21,777 bases of DNA from LGRD01 sp031382215. GTDB taxonomy: Bacteria; Pseudomonadota; Gammaproteobacteria; Burkholderiales; Burkholderiaceae_C. The notes under the pieces are model-generated. The model saw only the letters and a list, made by a program, of their open reading frames with translations. It was not told the origin of the DNA and did not search any database. The position numbers were made by a program, and so were the translations under genes. Shown piece after piece: positions 1 through 8,488 of the stretch (position 1 is its first letter; the number at the start of each line of letters is the position of its first letter). The stretch is from the NCBI GenBank assembly GCA_031382215.1, contig JANMYQ010000346.1, positions 1-21,777 on the forward strand. Reading direction: 5' to 3'.

Positions 1-127
1 TGTAGATGTTGCCCTTGCGTTGTTCGCGGCCTTCGATTTCGGTCTCGAAGTCCATCAGCTTCTGGCCTTCGACGATGGCCAGGCGGCGCTCTTCGGGCTG
101 CGTCGCGTTGATCAGCATGCGTTTCAT
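1..127 (-). CDS. rne: Ribonuclease E, N-terminal fragment (runs off left edge)
   Basis: Only the first 42 codons are present. The translation begins MKRMLINATQPEERRLAIVE and continues through a segment ending EGREQRKGNIY, which is the characteristic start of RNase E/G family endoribonucleases, immediately before the S1 RNA-binding domain. RNase E cleaves single-stranded AU-rich RNA, matures rRNA and tRNA, and scaffolds the degradosome at the inner membrane (family knowledge). The ATG at 127-125 is preceded by AAGGAG with good spacing. Divergence from rluC is the usual arrangement in Burkholderiales. RNase G is the alternative, but the sequence after the start and the rluC neighbour favour RNase E. 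The catalytic domain lies outside the window. Confidence 0.93.
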   Translation of the reverse strand, partial: MKRMLINATQPEERRLAIVEGQKLMDFETEIEGREQRKGNIY

Positions 128-142
128 GTGCTCTCCTTCGCA

Positions 143-160
143 CGGCCATCTTGGTGGCCG
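143..160 (-). promoter_or_regulatory. Hairpin just upstream of the rne ribosome-binding site
   Basis: A perfect 6-bp stem (CGGCCA and TGGCCG) encloses a 6-base loop. In the rne transcript it ends about 6 bases before the AAGGAG Shine-Dalgarno sequence. Its position suggests a role in translation control of rne, which is inference. Confidence 0.4.
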
Positions 161-268
161 CGCATCACCCACAGTCACCGGCGGCAGTTGCCGCAGGCGA
201 CGATTCGATGCACGAGAAACGCGGAAAGAAAACCGGGAAGGGTGTCGCCCTGGACTGCTTGTCTCGGT

Positions 269-286
269 GCCGGTCAGGTGACCGGC
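269..286. promoter_or_regulatory. Inverted repeat in the rne leader region
   Basis: GCCGGTC and GACCGGC form a perfect 7-bp stem with a 4-base loop, extendable by a G-T and a G-C pair. It is not followed by a T run, so it is more likely a leader structure than a terminator. Confidence 0.35.
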
Positions 287-778
287 GCCTCGGGCAGCGT
301 TGGCGCATGCGTGGCAGTGGCGTGGGCGGGGCGCAGCAGGCTGGGCCGGTTGTCGACGGCCCGCGCCCGCGCAGCGCGGCCCGTGCCTGGCGCACAGCAG
401 GCGGGTGGCCTGGGCGGCAAGCGCAAGGAGCGCAGTCGGTCGGGAGACGGGGTCAACATCCGCTTGGGTGTCACTGGACGCGAGGTGAAAGCCGCGAGGA
501 ACCTGGCGGGCGCAGGGCCGGTGCCGTGGTCACTATCGTCTTCCCCCTGAAAAACCTTGTGGGTGGCTTCGTTCTTTGTTTGCTCTGCCGCACCGGCTGG
601 GTGGCCGCAACATCACTTGGGGATGTCTGCCCGCCGCCGCCACCGGTGAGTTGCATCACCTGTTGGCCGAACCCTGGGGCCGGCCGCTACACCTGCTGCG
701 CTGGTTGCTTGAATCACCTTTCGAGGGCCGCCTCTTGCGGGGCTAAACTCTGAAAAATCAAACACTTACCGCAGCAAC

Positions 779-1819
779 GTGGTGCAAAACATTATAGGGG
801 CCAAACCCGCCCCCGGCGCCAAGGGAGCGGTGGGCAAGGCCCCGGGCGCCGACGCGCCGGCTGTGCACTATGTCCGCATTGACGAAGGCTCGGAGGGCCA
901 GCGGCTCGACAACTTCCTCGTCAAACTGCTCAAGGGCGTGCCCAAGTCGTACGTGTACCGCGTGATCCGCTCGGGCGAAGTGCGCGTCAACAAGGGCCGC
1001 GCCGGCGCCGACACCAAGCTCGCCCTGGGCGACGAGGTGCGCGTGCCGCCGGTGCGCACCGCCACCACCGGCGCCGAAGCCAAGGCCGACGCCCCGCCGC
1101 GCGAGTTTCCGATCGTGTTCGAGGACGAGCACCTGCTCGCCATCGCCAAACCCGCCGGCGTGGCGGTGCATGGAGGCAGCGGCGTGAGCTTCGGCGTGAT
1201 CGAGCAGTTGCGCCAGGCGCGGCCGCAGGCGCGCTTTCTGGAGCTGGTGCACCGGCTCGACAAGGAAACCTCGGGCCTGCTGCTGATCGCCAAGAAGCGC
1301 GCGGCGCTGGTGGCGCTGCAGGACCAGCTGCGCCAGCGCGGTGGCGAGAAGGTGATGCACAAGACCTACGCCGCACTCGTGATTGGCGCCTGGCCCGAGG
1401 AGCGCAAGGTCATCGACGTGGCGCTGCACAAGTTCCTCACCGCCGATGGCGAACGCCGCGTGCGCACGGTGGATGCCGACCACGAAGACGGAAAGCGCTC
1501 GATCACGCTGGTGAAAGTGATGCAGCGCTTCCACGGCTTTACTTTGCTCGACGTGACCATCAAGACCGGCCGCACGCACCAGATTCGCGTGCACCTTGCG
1601 GATGAGGGCCACCCGATCGCCGGCGACGACAAATACGGTGACTTCGCCCTCAACAAGGCGCTCGCGCGCGGCGAGGCGGTGCCGGGCCAGCGCTTCGACC
1701 GCATGTTCCTGCACGCGCGCCGGTTGCGTCTGCAGCACCCTGCCAGTGGCGAGGTGATCGAGCTCGCCGCGCCGCTGCCGGCAGAATGCGAAGCCCTGCT
1801 GACATCGCTTCCCTCATGA
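779..1819 (+). CDS. rluC: Large-subunit rRNA pseudouridine synthase RluC
   Basis: A 346-residue RluA-family pseudouridine synthase; RluC converts 23S rRNA uridines 955, 2504 and 2580 (E. coli numbering) to pseudouridine. An S4 RNA-binding domain lies at about residues 34-95 (RLDNFLVKLL, then RSGEVRVNKGR). The catalytic signature HRLDKETSGLLLIAKK places the catalytic aspartate at residue 161, and GRTHQIRVHL follows in the C-terminal half. The translated start is GTG at 779. No clear Shine-Dalgarno precedes it, so the first 25 or so poorly conserved residues are uncertain. The stop overlaps the start of the next gene (ATGA), which implies translational coupling. RluD and RluA are close relatives; position opposite rne is the main reason to prefer RluC. 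Confidence 0.9.
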   Translation: MVQNIIGAKPAPGAKGAVGKAPGADAPAVHYVRIDEGSEGQRLDNFLVKLLKGVPKSYVYRVIRSGEVRVNKGRAGADTKLALGDEVRVPPVRTATTGAEAKADAPPREFPIVFEDEHLLAIAKPAGVAVHGGSGVSFGVIEQLRQARPQARFLELVHRLDKETSGLLLIAKKRAALVALQDQLRQRGGEKVMHKTYAALVIGAWPEERKVIDVALHKFLTADGERRVRTVDADHEDGKRSITLVKVMQRFHGFTLLDVTIKTGRTHQIRVHLADEGHPIAGDDKYGDFALNKALARGEAVPGQRFDRMFLHARRLRLQHPASGEVIELAAPLPAECEALLTSLPS

Positions 1820-2478
1820 CCCGACCCCGCCAGTTCGACCTGATCGCCTTCGATTGGGACGGCACCCTGTTCGACTCCACCGCGCTGATCGCGCGTTGCA
1901 TCCAGGCCGCCTGCGCCGATGTGGGCGTGGCCGTGCCGAGCCTGAAAGACGCGAGCTACGTGATCGGCATGGGCCTGGCCGAAGCGCTGCAACACGCCGC
2001 GCCTGACCTGCCGCGTGAACGTTATCGCGAACTGGCCGACCGCTACCGCTTTCACTACTTCGCCAAGCAGCACGAAGTGGTGCTGTTCGACGGCACCTTG
2101 GACATGCTGCACGCGCTGAAGGCCCGCAATCATGTGCTGACGGTGGCCACCGGCAAGTCGCGCCGCGGGCTGGACGAGGCGCTCGGCAACTTCGACCTGA
2201 AGGGCTTATTCGACGCCACCCGCACCGCTGACCAGACCGCCTCCAAGCCCGACCCGACGATGCTGCTGGAGCTGATGGCCGAGTTCGGCGTCGCGCCGCA
2301 GCGCACCTTGATGATCGGCGACACCACGCACGATCTTCAACTCGCGCTGAACGCCGGCACGGCCAGCATCGGCGTGAGCTACGGCGCGCACGAGCCGGCG
2401 GCGTTCGACGCCTTCCCCACCTTGCACGTAGCGCACTCGGTGGCCGACCTGAACGCGTGGCTGGCGCAACATGCCTGA
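1816..2478 (+). CDS. HAD-family hydrolase, phosphoglycolate phosphatase-like
   Basis: A 220-residue HAD superfamily (subfamily IA) phosphatase. Motif I is FDWDGTLFDS with the nucleophile and acid Asp13 and Asp15. A helical cap follows (about 20-85), then motif II around VATGKSRRG, the motif III lysine in SKPDPTM, and motif IV in MIGDTTHDLQLA. I chose the ATG at 1816 because it forms an ATGA overlap with rluC and starts directly before motif I; the open frame itself extends 30 bases further upstream. The family dephosphorylates small phosphorylated metabolites such as 2-phosphoglycolate. The true substrate cannot be told from sequence, so no symbol is given. The gene overlaps the following Rieske gene by 8 bases. 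Confidence 0.88.
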   Translation: MTRPRQFDLIAFDWDGTLFDSTALIARCIQAACADVGVAVPSLKDASYVIGMGLAEALQHAAPDLPRERYRELADRYRFHYFAKQHEVVLFDGTLDMLHALKARNHVLTVATGKSRRGLDEALGNFDLKGLFDATRTADQTASKPDPTMLLELMAEFGVAPQRTLMIGDTTHDLQLALNAGTASIGVSYGAHEPAAFDAFPTLHVAHSVADLNAWLAQHA

Positions 2479-2884
2479 GACCGTTTCGCCAACGCCGCCA
2501 ACCCCGCCAGCCAGACCGGAGGGCCTGGCACTGTGCCCGTCGGCAGACCTTGCCGAAAAAGGCCTGGCGCTGGTGTTCGACGTGCTGCACCACCGCGAGC
2601 CGGCGCGCGCCTTTGCGCTTCGCTTCGACGGCCAGGTTGTCGCCTACCTGAACCGATGCGCCCACGTGCCGACCGAACTCGACTGGCAGCCCGGCGACTT
2701 TCTGGACAGCGGCAAGGAGTTCATCCTGTGCTCGATCCATGGCGCCGCCTACGAACCGCGCAGCGGCCGCTGCGCCGGCGGCCCGTGCGGGCGCAGCGGG
2801 CTGACGGTGATCGACGTGGCCGAACGCGACGGACAGGTCTATTGGTATCCTTCCCGCGACACCCAACCCGCCTTCGCCGATTGA
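2471..2884 (+). CDS. Small Rieske [2Fe-2S] protein
   Basis: A 137-residue soluble Rieske ferredoxin-type protein. The two cluster-binding boxes are CAHVP (Cys63, His65) and CSIHGAAYEP (Cys87, His90), spaced as in Rieske proteins. There is no transmembrane segment, so it is not a bc1-complex subunit; it resembles the small NirD/ferredoxin-like Rieske proteins. A proline-rich stretch (about residues 6-15) precedes the fold. Two further cysteines, CAGGPC (101 and 106), lie just after the second box; some Rieske proteins carry a stabilising disulphide, but whether these form one is not clear. Its ATG overlaps the end of the HAD gene, indicating one transcript. Its partner enzyme is unknown. Confidence 0.85.
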   Translation: MPETVSPTPPTPPARPEGLALCPSADLAEKGLALVFDVLHHREPARAFALRFDGQVVAYLNRCAHVPTELDWQPGDFLDSGKEFILCSIHGAAYEPRSGRCAGGPCGRSGLTVIDVAERDGQVYWYPSRDTQPAFAD

Positions 2885-2937
2885 CCCAACCGCGGACGCC
2901 GCCACGCGGTGTTTCGACATGAAGGCACAAAGCCCCC

Positions 2938-3903
2938 ATGACATCCCAAGACGAATCCACTGAAGCCGCGCTGGCCAGCAGCACGCCGCTCAGCGGCGTG
3001 CTCGAACAGTTCGCCCACGACTACCTGAAAGACCGCCGCAGCGAGCGCCGCTGGCGCCTGTTCTTTCGCCTGGCATGGTTCACCCTGTTTCTGGTCGTGG
3101 TGGTCATGCTGATTGCCTCGCGCGGGCGCGCCAGCGCGCCGGTCGGCCCGCACACCGCGTTGATCGAGGTGCGCGGCGAGATCGCCGCCGACGCCGAAGC
3201 GAGCGCCGAGAACCTGCTGCCCGGCCTGAAGCAGGCCTTCGAAGACGTCGGCGCGCAGGCCGTGGTGCTGCGCATCAACTCGCCCGGCGGCAGCCCGGTG
3301 CAGGCCGGCATCATTCACGACGAGATCGTGCGCCTGAAGGTGTTGCACAAGAAGAAGGTCTACGCCGTCGTCGAAGAAACCTGCGCGTCGGGCGCTTACT
3401 ACATCGCCGTGGCGGCCGACGAGATCTACGCCGACAAGGCCTCGGTGGTCGGCTCCATCGGCGTGCTGATGGACGGCTTCGGCTTCCAGGGCCTGATGGA
3501 AAAACTCGGCGTCGAGCGCCGGCTGCTGACGGCTGGCGAGAACAAGGGCATCGGCGACCCGTTCGGGCCGTTGTCGCCCAAGCACCGCGCCTACACGCAG
3601 GCCATGCTCGACCAGATCCACCAGCAGTTCATCACCGTCGTCAAACAAGGCCGCGGCGCGCGCCTGAAGCAGTCGCCCGATACCTTCAGCGGCCTGTACT
3701 GGAACGGCGAGAAAGCGCTGCAGCTCGGGCTGATCGACCACCTGGGCAGCCTCGACTTCGTGGCGCGCGACGTGGTGATGGCCGAAGAGATCGTCGACTA
3801 CACGCCGAAGGAGAACGTGGCCGAACGGCTGGCCAAGCGCTTCGGCGCGTCGATCGGTGCGGGCGCGGTGAAGGCCTTGCACGGCCTCGGCCAAGTGCGA
3901 TAA
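2938..3903 (+). CDS. sppA: S49-family signal peptide peptidase, SppA-like
   Basis: A 321-residue membrane-anchored serine protease of the short SppA type, about half the length of the E. coli enzyme. A single membrane segment occupies about residues 43-61 (FRLAWFTLFLVVVVMLIAS) after a basic N-terminus, placing the catalytic domain outside the inner membrane. S49 signatures are NSPGGSP, the nucleophile Ser151 in CASGAYYIA, and the general base Lys203 in GENKGIGDPF, matching the Ser/Lys dyad of short SppA proteins. It degrades remnant signal peptides and perhaps other membrane peptides. It starts 53 bp after the Rieske gene and ends the rluC run. The Shine-Dalgarno sequence before the ATG is weak. 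Confidence 0.9.
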   Translation: MTSQDESTEAALASSTPLSGVLEQFAHDYLKDRRSERRWRLFFRLAWFTLFLVVVVMLIASRGRASAPVGPHTALIEVRGEIAADAEASAENLLPGLKQAFEDVGAQAVVLRINSPGGSPVQAGIIHDEIVRLKVLHKKKVYAVVEETCASGAYYIAVAADEIYADKASVVGSIGVLMDGFGFQGLMEKLGVERRLLTAGENKGIGDPFGPLSPKHRAYTQAMLDQIHQQFITVVKQGRGARLKQSPDTFSGLYWNGEKALQLGLIDHLGSLDFVARDVVMAEEIVDYTPKENVAERLAKRFGASIGAGAVKALHGLGQVR

Positions 3904-3927
3904 AAAGAAAGTTCAAAGGAGACTTCC

Positions 3928-4923
3928 ATGACTTCATCTGATCACGTCACTCGGCGCACCGCGCTGCGTCTTGGCGCCGCGGCGGCCGGCCTCGGCCTGC
4001 TGCCATTGGCCGCCAGGGCACAGGCCGCCTGGCCCAGCAAGGCGGTGCGCTTCGTCGTGCCCTTTGCGCCCGGCGGCAGTTCCGAGATCGTGGCACGCAG
4101 CACCGCCGTCGAACTGGCCAAGCTGCTCGGGCAGAGCGTGTACGTCGACAACAAGCCCGGTGCGGCCGGCAACGTGGCGATGGGCGAGGTGGCGCGCGCC
4201 GAAGACCAGCACACGGTGATCCTCGGCCACATCGGCACCCTGGCCGTCAACCCGTACATCTTCGACAAGCTGCCCTACGACCCGAACAAGGACTTCCGCC
4301 CGATCTCGCTGCTGGCCAAGGTGCCGAGCCTGTACGTCGTGCGGCCCGACCTGCCGGTGAACAACCTGAAGGAGCTGATCGCGCTGGCCAAGTCGAAACC
4401 CGGCGCGCTGAACTATGGCTCGGCCGGCAACGGCAGCGCCGGCCACCTGGCGTTCGAGTACCTGAAGATGGTGACGAACACTTTCATCCTGCACGTGCCC
4501 TACCGCGGCACTGGCCCGCAGTTGACCGACCTGATGGGCGGCCGCCTCGACGCCGCCGCGGTGGGCGCGCCGGCGATCCTGCAGTTCATCAAGAGCGGCA
4601 AGCTGCGCTGCATTGCCACCGGCACATCGCAGCGCCTGGCCCAGTTGCCCGACGTGCCGACCGTGGCCGAACAAGGCTTCCCGGGCTTCGAGATGACGCA
4701 GTGGTACGGCATGCTGGCGCCGGCCACGCTGCCGCAGGCGAACATCGACAAGCTCGCGCTCGCCGCGGCCAAGTCCGTCAAGGAGCCAGCGTCGGTCAAG
4801 CTGCTGGAAACCGAGGCCGCGCTGGCCATCGGCAGCACGCCGGCCGAGTTTGCTGCGTTCATCGCGCAGGAACAGCAGCGCTGGAAGCCGGTGATCGCGC
4901 GCGCGAAGATCAAGCCCGACTGA
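3928..4923 (+). CDS. Bug/TctC-family periplasmic substrate-binding protein
   Basis: A 331-residue tripartite tricarboxylate transporter receptor (Bug family), periplasmic. The N-terminus carries a twin-arginine signal (Arg9-Arg10 in TRRTALRLG, hydrophobic stretch, likely cleavage after ARAQA near residue 33). Family motifs follow: FVVPFAPGGSSE at about 42-53, then the NNLKELIALAKSKPGALNYG and AVGAPAILQFIKSGKLR regions. These proteins bind small carboxylates or related metabolites by carbonyl-water bridges. AAAGGAGA lies 6 bases before the ATG. No TctA or TctB permease gene is adjacent, so it is an orphan, as many Bug genes are in Burkholderiales. The 24-bp gap after sppA would allow read-through, though the functions look unrelated. 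Confidence 0.9.
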   Translation: MTSSDHVTRRTALRLGAAAAGLGLLPLAARAQAAWPSKAVRFVVPFAPGGSSEIVARSTAVELAKLLGQSVYVDNKPGAAGNVAMGEVARAEDQHTVILGHIGTLAVNPYIFDKLPYDPNKDFRPISLLAKVPSLYVVRPDLPVNNLKELIALAKSKPGALNYGSAGNGSAGHLAFEYLKMVTNTFILHVPYRGTGPQLTDLMGGRLDAAAVGAPAILQFIKSGKLRCIATGTSQRLAQLPDVPTVAEQGFPGFEMTQWYGMLAPATLPQANIDKLALAAAKSVKEPASVKLLETEAALAIGSTPAEFAAFIAQEQQRWKPVIARAKIKPD

Positions 4924-4924
4924 C

Positions 4925-4941
4925 GCGCCGCGCTTCGGCGC
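4925..4941. terminator. Hairpin after the Bug gene
   Basis: GCGCCG and CGGCGC form a perfect 6-bp GC stem with a 5-base loop, beginning two bases after the stop codon. There is no T run. It may act with the next hairpin between convergent genes. Confidence 0.45.
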
Positions 4942-4943
4942 CA

Positions 4944-4969
4944 GCGCAGAGTGAATTCGTTCTCTGCGC
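4944..4969. terminator. Second hairpin between the convergent Bug and kdpE genes
   Basis: GCGCAGAG and CTCTGCGC form a perfect 8-bp stem around a 10-base loop containing GAATTC. It lies between two convergent genes and could terminate from either side. A short CTCTGCG repeat (4962-4968, 4971-4977) follows. Confidence 0.5.
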
Positions 4970-5004
4970 CTCTGCGGTGAAGGTTCGACTCTCTTCTCAG
5001 GCTC

Positions 5005-5700
5005 TCAGTCCACCAACAGCCGGTAACCCACGCCCGTCTCGGTCACGATGTGCCGCGGCTGCGCCGAGTCGAGCTCCAGCTTCTGGCGCAGGTTGCCCAT
5101 GTAGACGCGCAGGTAGTGGGTGCTCTGCGAATGCGTCGGCCCCCACACCTCGCGCAGCAGGTGAGGGTGGGTCAGCACGCGGCCGGCGTTGGCGATCAGC
5201 ACGCCGAGCAGGCGGTACTCGATCGGCGTGAGGTGCACCTCGGCGCCGCGCCGGCGCACCACGCGGGCGGCCAGATCGACCTCGACCTCGCCGAAGCGGA
5301 ACACCGAATCGGCGCCCGGCTGCCCGGCGTGTGCGCGGCGCAGGTTGGCGCGGGTGCGCGCCAGCAACTCGGCCATGCCGAAGGGCTTGCTGATGAAGTC
5401 GTCGGCACCGGCGTCGAGCGCCGCGACCTTCTCGCTCTCTTGCGTGCGCGCCGACAGCACGATGATCGGCACGCCCGACCAGGTGCGCAGCGCGCGGATG
5501 AAGTCCACGCCGTCGCCGTCGGACAGCCCCAGGTCGGCAATCACCAGGTCGGGCCGGCGTGTGCCGGCCTCGACCAGGCCTTGTTTGATCGTGGTGGCCT
5601 CGAACACCTGCCAGCCCTCGGCTTCGAGCGCACTTCGCACGAAGTGGCGGATCTCGCGCTCGTCTTCAAGCACCAGGGCGGTTGGCGTGGGCGTGACCAT
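5005..5700 (-). CDS. kdpE: KdpE response regulator
   Basis: A 231-residue OmpR/PhoB-type regulator. The receiver domain (about 8-120) has the acidic pair Glu12/Asp13, phospho-acceptor Asp56 in VIADLGL, and Lys105 in ISKPF. The winged-helix DNA-binding domain (about 132-230) ends in YLRVYMGNLRQKLE and ETGVGYRLL, close to KdpE. Phosphorylated by KdpD, it activates the kdp operon under K+ limitation. It starts 9 bp after kdpD with no strong ribosome-binding site, suggesting coupling to kdpD. It is the last gene of the operon and converges on the Bug gene. Confidence 0.95.
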   Translation of the reverse strand: MVTPTPTALVLEDEREIRHFVRSALEAEGWQVFEATTIKQGLVEAGTRRPDLVIADLGLSDGDGVDFIRALRTWSGVPIIVLSARTQESEKVAALDAGADDFISKPFGMAELLARTRANLRRAHAGQPGADSVFRFGEVEVDLAARVVRRRGAEVHLTPIEYRLLGVLIANAGRVLTHPHLLREVWGPTHSQSTHYLRVYMGNLRQKLELDSAQPRHIVTETGVGYRLLVD

Positions 5701-5709
5701 CGGTGTTGA

Positions 5710-8451
5710 TCAGTGTCGGCCCGCGCCGTCGGCCGGCGTCGTCGCGTCTTCGGCCAGGTGCTCGGCCAGATCGACGCTCGGCGGTGTGCCCAGCGGCAGG
5801 CTGAAGGTAAAGACCGCGCCATGCGGCTCGGCCGCGTCGACCCACACGCGGCCCCGATGCGCCTCGACGATGGCGCGGCAAATGGCCAGGCCCAGGCCGA
5901 CCCCGGGCGTGGCCGATTCGGGGTCGCCGCGCGTGAACTTCTCGAAGATCGCCTCCTCGCGGCCGGGTGTCACGCCGGGGCCGTGGTCGCGCACGCTGAC
6001 ACGCATCTCTGCATCGACCGTGCGGACCCGAATTTCCACCGGCGACTGCGCCGGCGTGTACTTGCCAGCGTTCTCGAGCAGGTTGGCGAGCACGCGCTCG
6101 ATCAACACCGCGTCGCACTCCACCAGCGGCACGCCGGGGTCGATGTGCACGCTCAAGCGACGCGTCCCCAACGCACCCTGCGACGACTTGACCGCGCTGC
6201 CGATGATCTCTTCCATTGACTGCCACTCTACGCGCAGGCGAATCTCGCCGCTCTGGATGCGCGCCATGTCGAGCAGGTTGCTCACCATGTCGTTCATGCG
6301 CAGCGCCCGGTCGCGGATCGCGCCGGCCGTCTTTTGCTGCGCTTCGCTCAGCGCGGGCCGGCTCGCGGCCAGCATCTCGGCCAGGCCCACCAGTGCTGCC
6401 AGCGGCGTGCGCAGGTCGTGCGACAGCGCAGCCAGCAGCGAGTTGCGCAGCCGCTCCGATTCCATCTGCACCGTCGCGCCCTGGGCCACGTCGATGTAGT
6501 GCACGCGCTCGAGCGCCATCGCCGTCAGCGCGGCAAAGGTCTCAAGCTGCTGGCGCTGCTCGGGCACCAGCAGGAAGCGCGGCTCGTCGGGCTGCACGGC
6601 CAGCACGCCTCGGCAGCGCATCGTGGCCTTCAGCGGCAGGTAGAGCCAGGCGCTGCCGGCCAGCGTGTCGGTGCCCAGGCCGGCGGGCTGCACGTGGTCG
6701 AGCGTCCATTGCGCGGTGCCGGCGTCGAGGCCGGCCGCCAGCGTCGCCGGGGGCTGCAATCGGTCCTGCGCATCCAGCACCCAGATCGCCACCTTGGCGC
6801 GAAACTCGCGCCCGATCACCGCCTGCGCCACCTCCACCGCCTGCTCGTTGGTGAGCATGTTCGACAGGTCGCGCGCGGCCTCGAACAAGGCATGCGATCG
6901 CGCCTCGCGGTGCCGCGCCACCTGCGCCTGGAAGCGCAGGCCAGCCGTGAGTTGCCCAGTGACCAGGCCCACGACGAGCATCACCGCGAAGGTCAGCAGG
7001 TACTGCACGTCGGCCACCGCGAACGACAGGCGCGGCGCGACGAAGAAGAAGTCGAATGCCGCCACGTTGAAGAACGCCGCCAGCACCGCCGGCCCGCGGC
7101 CCAGCCACACCGCCACGCCGACCACCGCGAGAAGGAACACCATCACGATGTTGGCGAGGTCGAAGTAGGGCACCAACAGGTGCGTGACCACCGTGGTCGC
7201 GGCGCACGCTGCGGCAGCCAGCAGGTAGCGGCGCGCCTGCTCGGGCAGGGCCGATTCGTCCTCGACCGCTCCTGCCCGTGCTGCCGGCGCCGGCCGCGCG
7301 TGCGGCGACTGGCCGACCTCGAGGCGGTCGATGTCCGGCGCGAGCGCGGTGATGGCCGGCCCCAGCGTGCGCCGCGGCCACCACGCCGGCCAGCCGCGCC
7401 GCGGCCGCGTGTGGCCGAGCACCAGCTTGGACAGGTTGTGCTGGCGCGCGTAGTCCACCAGCGCGCGTGCAATGCCTTGCGCCGAGATCACCGCAGTGCT
7501 CGCGCCCAGCGCCTGCGCCAGCTTCACGGTTTGCAAGATGCCCTCGCGCCGGGCGCTGCTCCGCCGCTGCAGCGTCGGCGTCTCCACGTACACCGCGTGC
7601 CAGGTCACTGCGAGCTGACCGGCCAGTTGCGCCGCGCTGCGCACCACGTGCTCGGCGCCTTCATGCGGGCCGATGCAACACAGCAGCGCGCCTTCGGTCT
7701 TCCACACCTGCGCGATCGAACGCTCGGTCCGCCAGGCCTGAACATCGTCTTCCACGCGGTCGGCGGTGCGGCGCAGCGCCAGTTCGCGCAGCGCCATCAG
7801 GTTGCCCTTGCGGAAGAAGTTCTTCGCCGCACGTTCGGCCTGCGCCGGCAGGTAGACCTTGCCGGCCGCGAGCCGCTCGATCAGCTCGTCGGCGGGCGTG
7901 TCCACCAGCACCACTTCGGAGGCTGCGTCGAAGAAGGTGTCGGGCAAGGTCTCGTGCACCACGATGCCGGTGATGCCGCCGACCACGTCGTTCAGGCTCT
8001 CGAGGTGCTGCACGTTGAGCGTGCTGTAGACGTCGATGCCGGCGGCGAGCAGCTCCTCCACGTCCTGCCAGCGCTTCGGGTGGCGCGAGCCGGCCACGTT
8101 GGAGTGCGCCAGTTCGTCGACCAGGATCAGCCCGGGTTGGCGCGCCAGTGCGGCGTCGAGGTCGAACTCGGCCAGGCGCTTGCCGCGGTACTCGATGCGC
8201 GCCGGCGGCAGCACCGGCAGGCCGTCGAGCAGCGCGGCGGTTTCGCTGCGGCCATGCGTTTCGACGATGCCGGCCAGCACGTCCACTCCGTCGGCCTTCA
8301 GCTTGCGCGCGGCCAGCAGCATCGCGCAGGTTTTGCCCACGCCGGCCGACGAGCCGAAGTAGATGCGCAGCTTGCCGCGGGCCGCGCGCGCCTCGTCGTG
8401 GCGGATCTGCGCGAGCAGTGCGTCGGGGTCGGGGCGGGCGTCGTCGGTCAT
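5710..8451 (-). CDS. kdpD: KdpD K+-sensing histidine kinase
   Basis: A 913-residue membrane sensor kinase with the full KdpD architecture. The N-terminal KdpD domain has a Walker A-type motif GSSAGVGKT (33-41) and VDELAHSN (111-118). A universal stress protein-like domain (about 252-378) follows, then four membrane segments (about 408-505), a GAF-like region (about 520-655), a HisKA box SHDLRTPL with His678, and an ATPase domain (ERVLANLLENAGKYTP, then GPGV and GVGLGLAI). It senses low K+ or ionic strength and phosphorylates KdpE. Both arms of the family, the input ATP-binding module and the kinase, are intact. It starts 37 bp after kdpC, so kdpDE probably shares the kdpFABC transcript. Confidence 0.96.
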   Translation of the reverse strand: MTDDARPDPDALLAQIRHDEARAARGKLRIYFGSSAGVGKTCAMLLAARKLKADGVDVLAGIVETHGRSETAALLDGLPVLPPARIEYRGKRLAEFDLDAALARQPGLILVDELAHSNVAGSRHPKRWQDVEELLAAGIDVYSTLNVQHLESLNDVVGGITGIVVHETLPDTFFDAASEVVLVDTPADELIERLAAGKVYLPAQAERAAKNFFRKGNLMALRELALRRTADRVEDDVQAWRTERSIAQVWKTEGALLCCIGPHEGAEHVVRSAAQLAGQLAVTWHAVYVETPTLQRRSSARREGILQTVKLAQALGASTAVISAQGIARALVDYARQHNLSKLVLGHTRPRRGWPAWWPRRTLGPAITALAPDIDRLEVGQSPHARPAPAARAGAVEDESALPEQARRYLLAAAACAATTVVTHLLVPYFDLANIVMVFLLAVVGVAVWLGRGPAVLAAFFNVAAFDFFFVAPRLSFAVADVQYLLTFAVMLVVGLVTGQLTAGLRFQAQVARHREARSHALFEAARDLSNMLTNEQAVEVAQAVIGREFRAKVAIWVLDAQDRLQPPATLAAGLDAGTAQWTLDHVQPAGLGTDTLAGSAWLYLPLKATMRCRGVLAVQPDEPRFLLVPEQRQQLETFAALTAMALERVHYIDVAQGATVQMESERLRNSLLAALSHDLRTPLAALVGLAEMLAASRPALSEAQQKTAGAIRDRALRMNDMVSNLLDMARIQSGEIRLRVEWQSMEEIIGSAVKSSQGALGTRRLSVHIDPGVPLVECDAVLIERVLANLLENAGKYTPAQSPVEIRVRTVDAEMRVSVRDHGPGVTPGREEAIFEKFTRGDPESATPGVGLGLAICRAIVEAHRGRVWVDAAEPHGAVFTFSLPLGTPPSVDLAEHLAEDATTPADGAGRH

Positions 8452-8488
8452 GGCCTGGCGGCATTGTCCCAGCCGGCTACCTTGTGCC

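Larger units (their letters stand above)
128..778. other. Long intergenic region / probable rne leader
   Basis: These 651 bases separate the divergent rne and rluC genes. Open frames here are low-complexity Arg/Ala/Pro/Gly-rich translations typical of GC-rich noncoding DNA, and I recognise no protein. Several inverted repeats lie on the rne side, at 143-160, 181-194 and 269-286. The rne mRNA of enterobacteria has a long structured 5' leader through which RNase E controls its own synthesis. A long leader here would fit that, but the promoter positions cannot be fixed from sequence alone. An AT-richer patch at about 742-775 could hold the divergent promoters, and I see no convincing -35/-10 pair in it. 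Confidence 0.5.

Noticed and set aside
20..753. Several open frames in the rne-rluC gap
   Set aside because: They overlap each other on both strands, are Arg/Ala/Pro/Gly-rich and carry no motif; the gap is better explained as a leader and promoter region.
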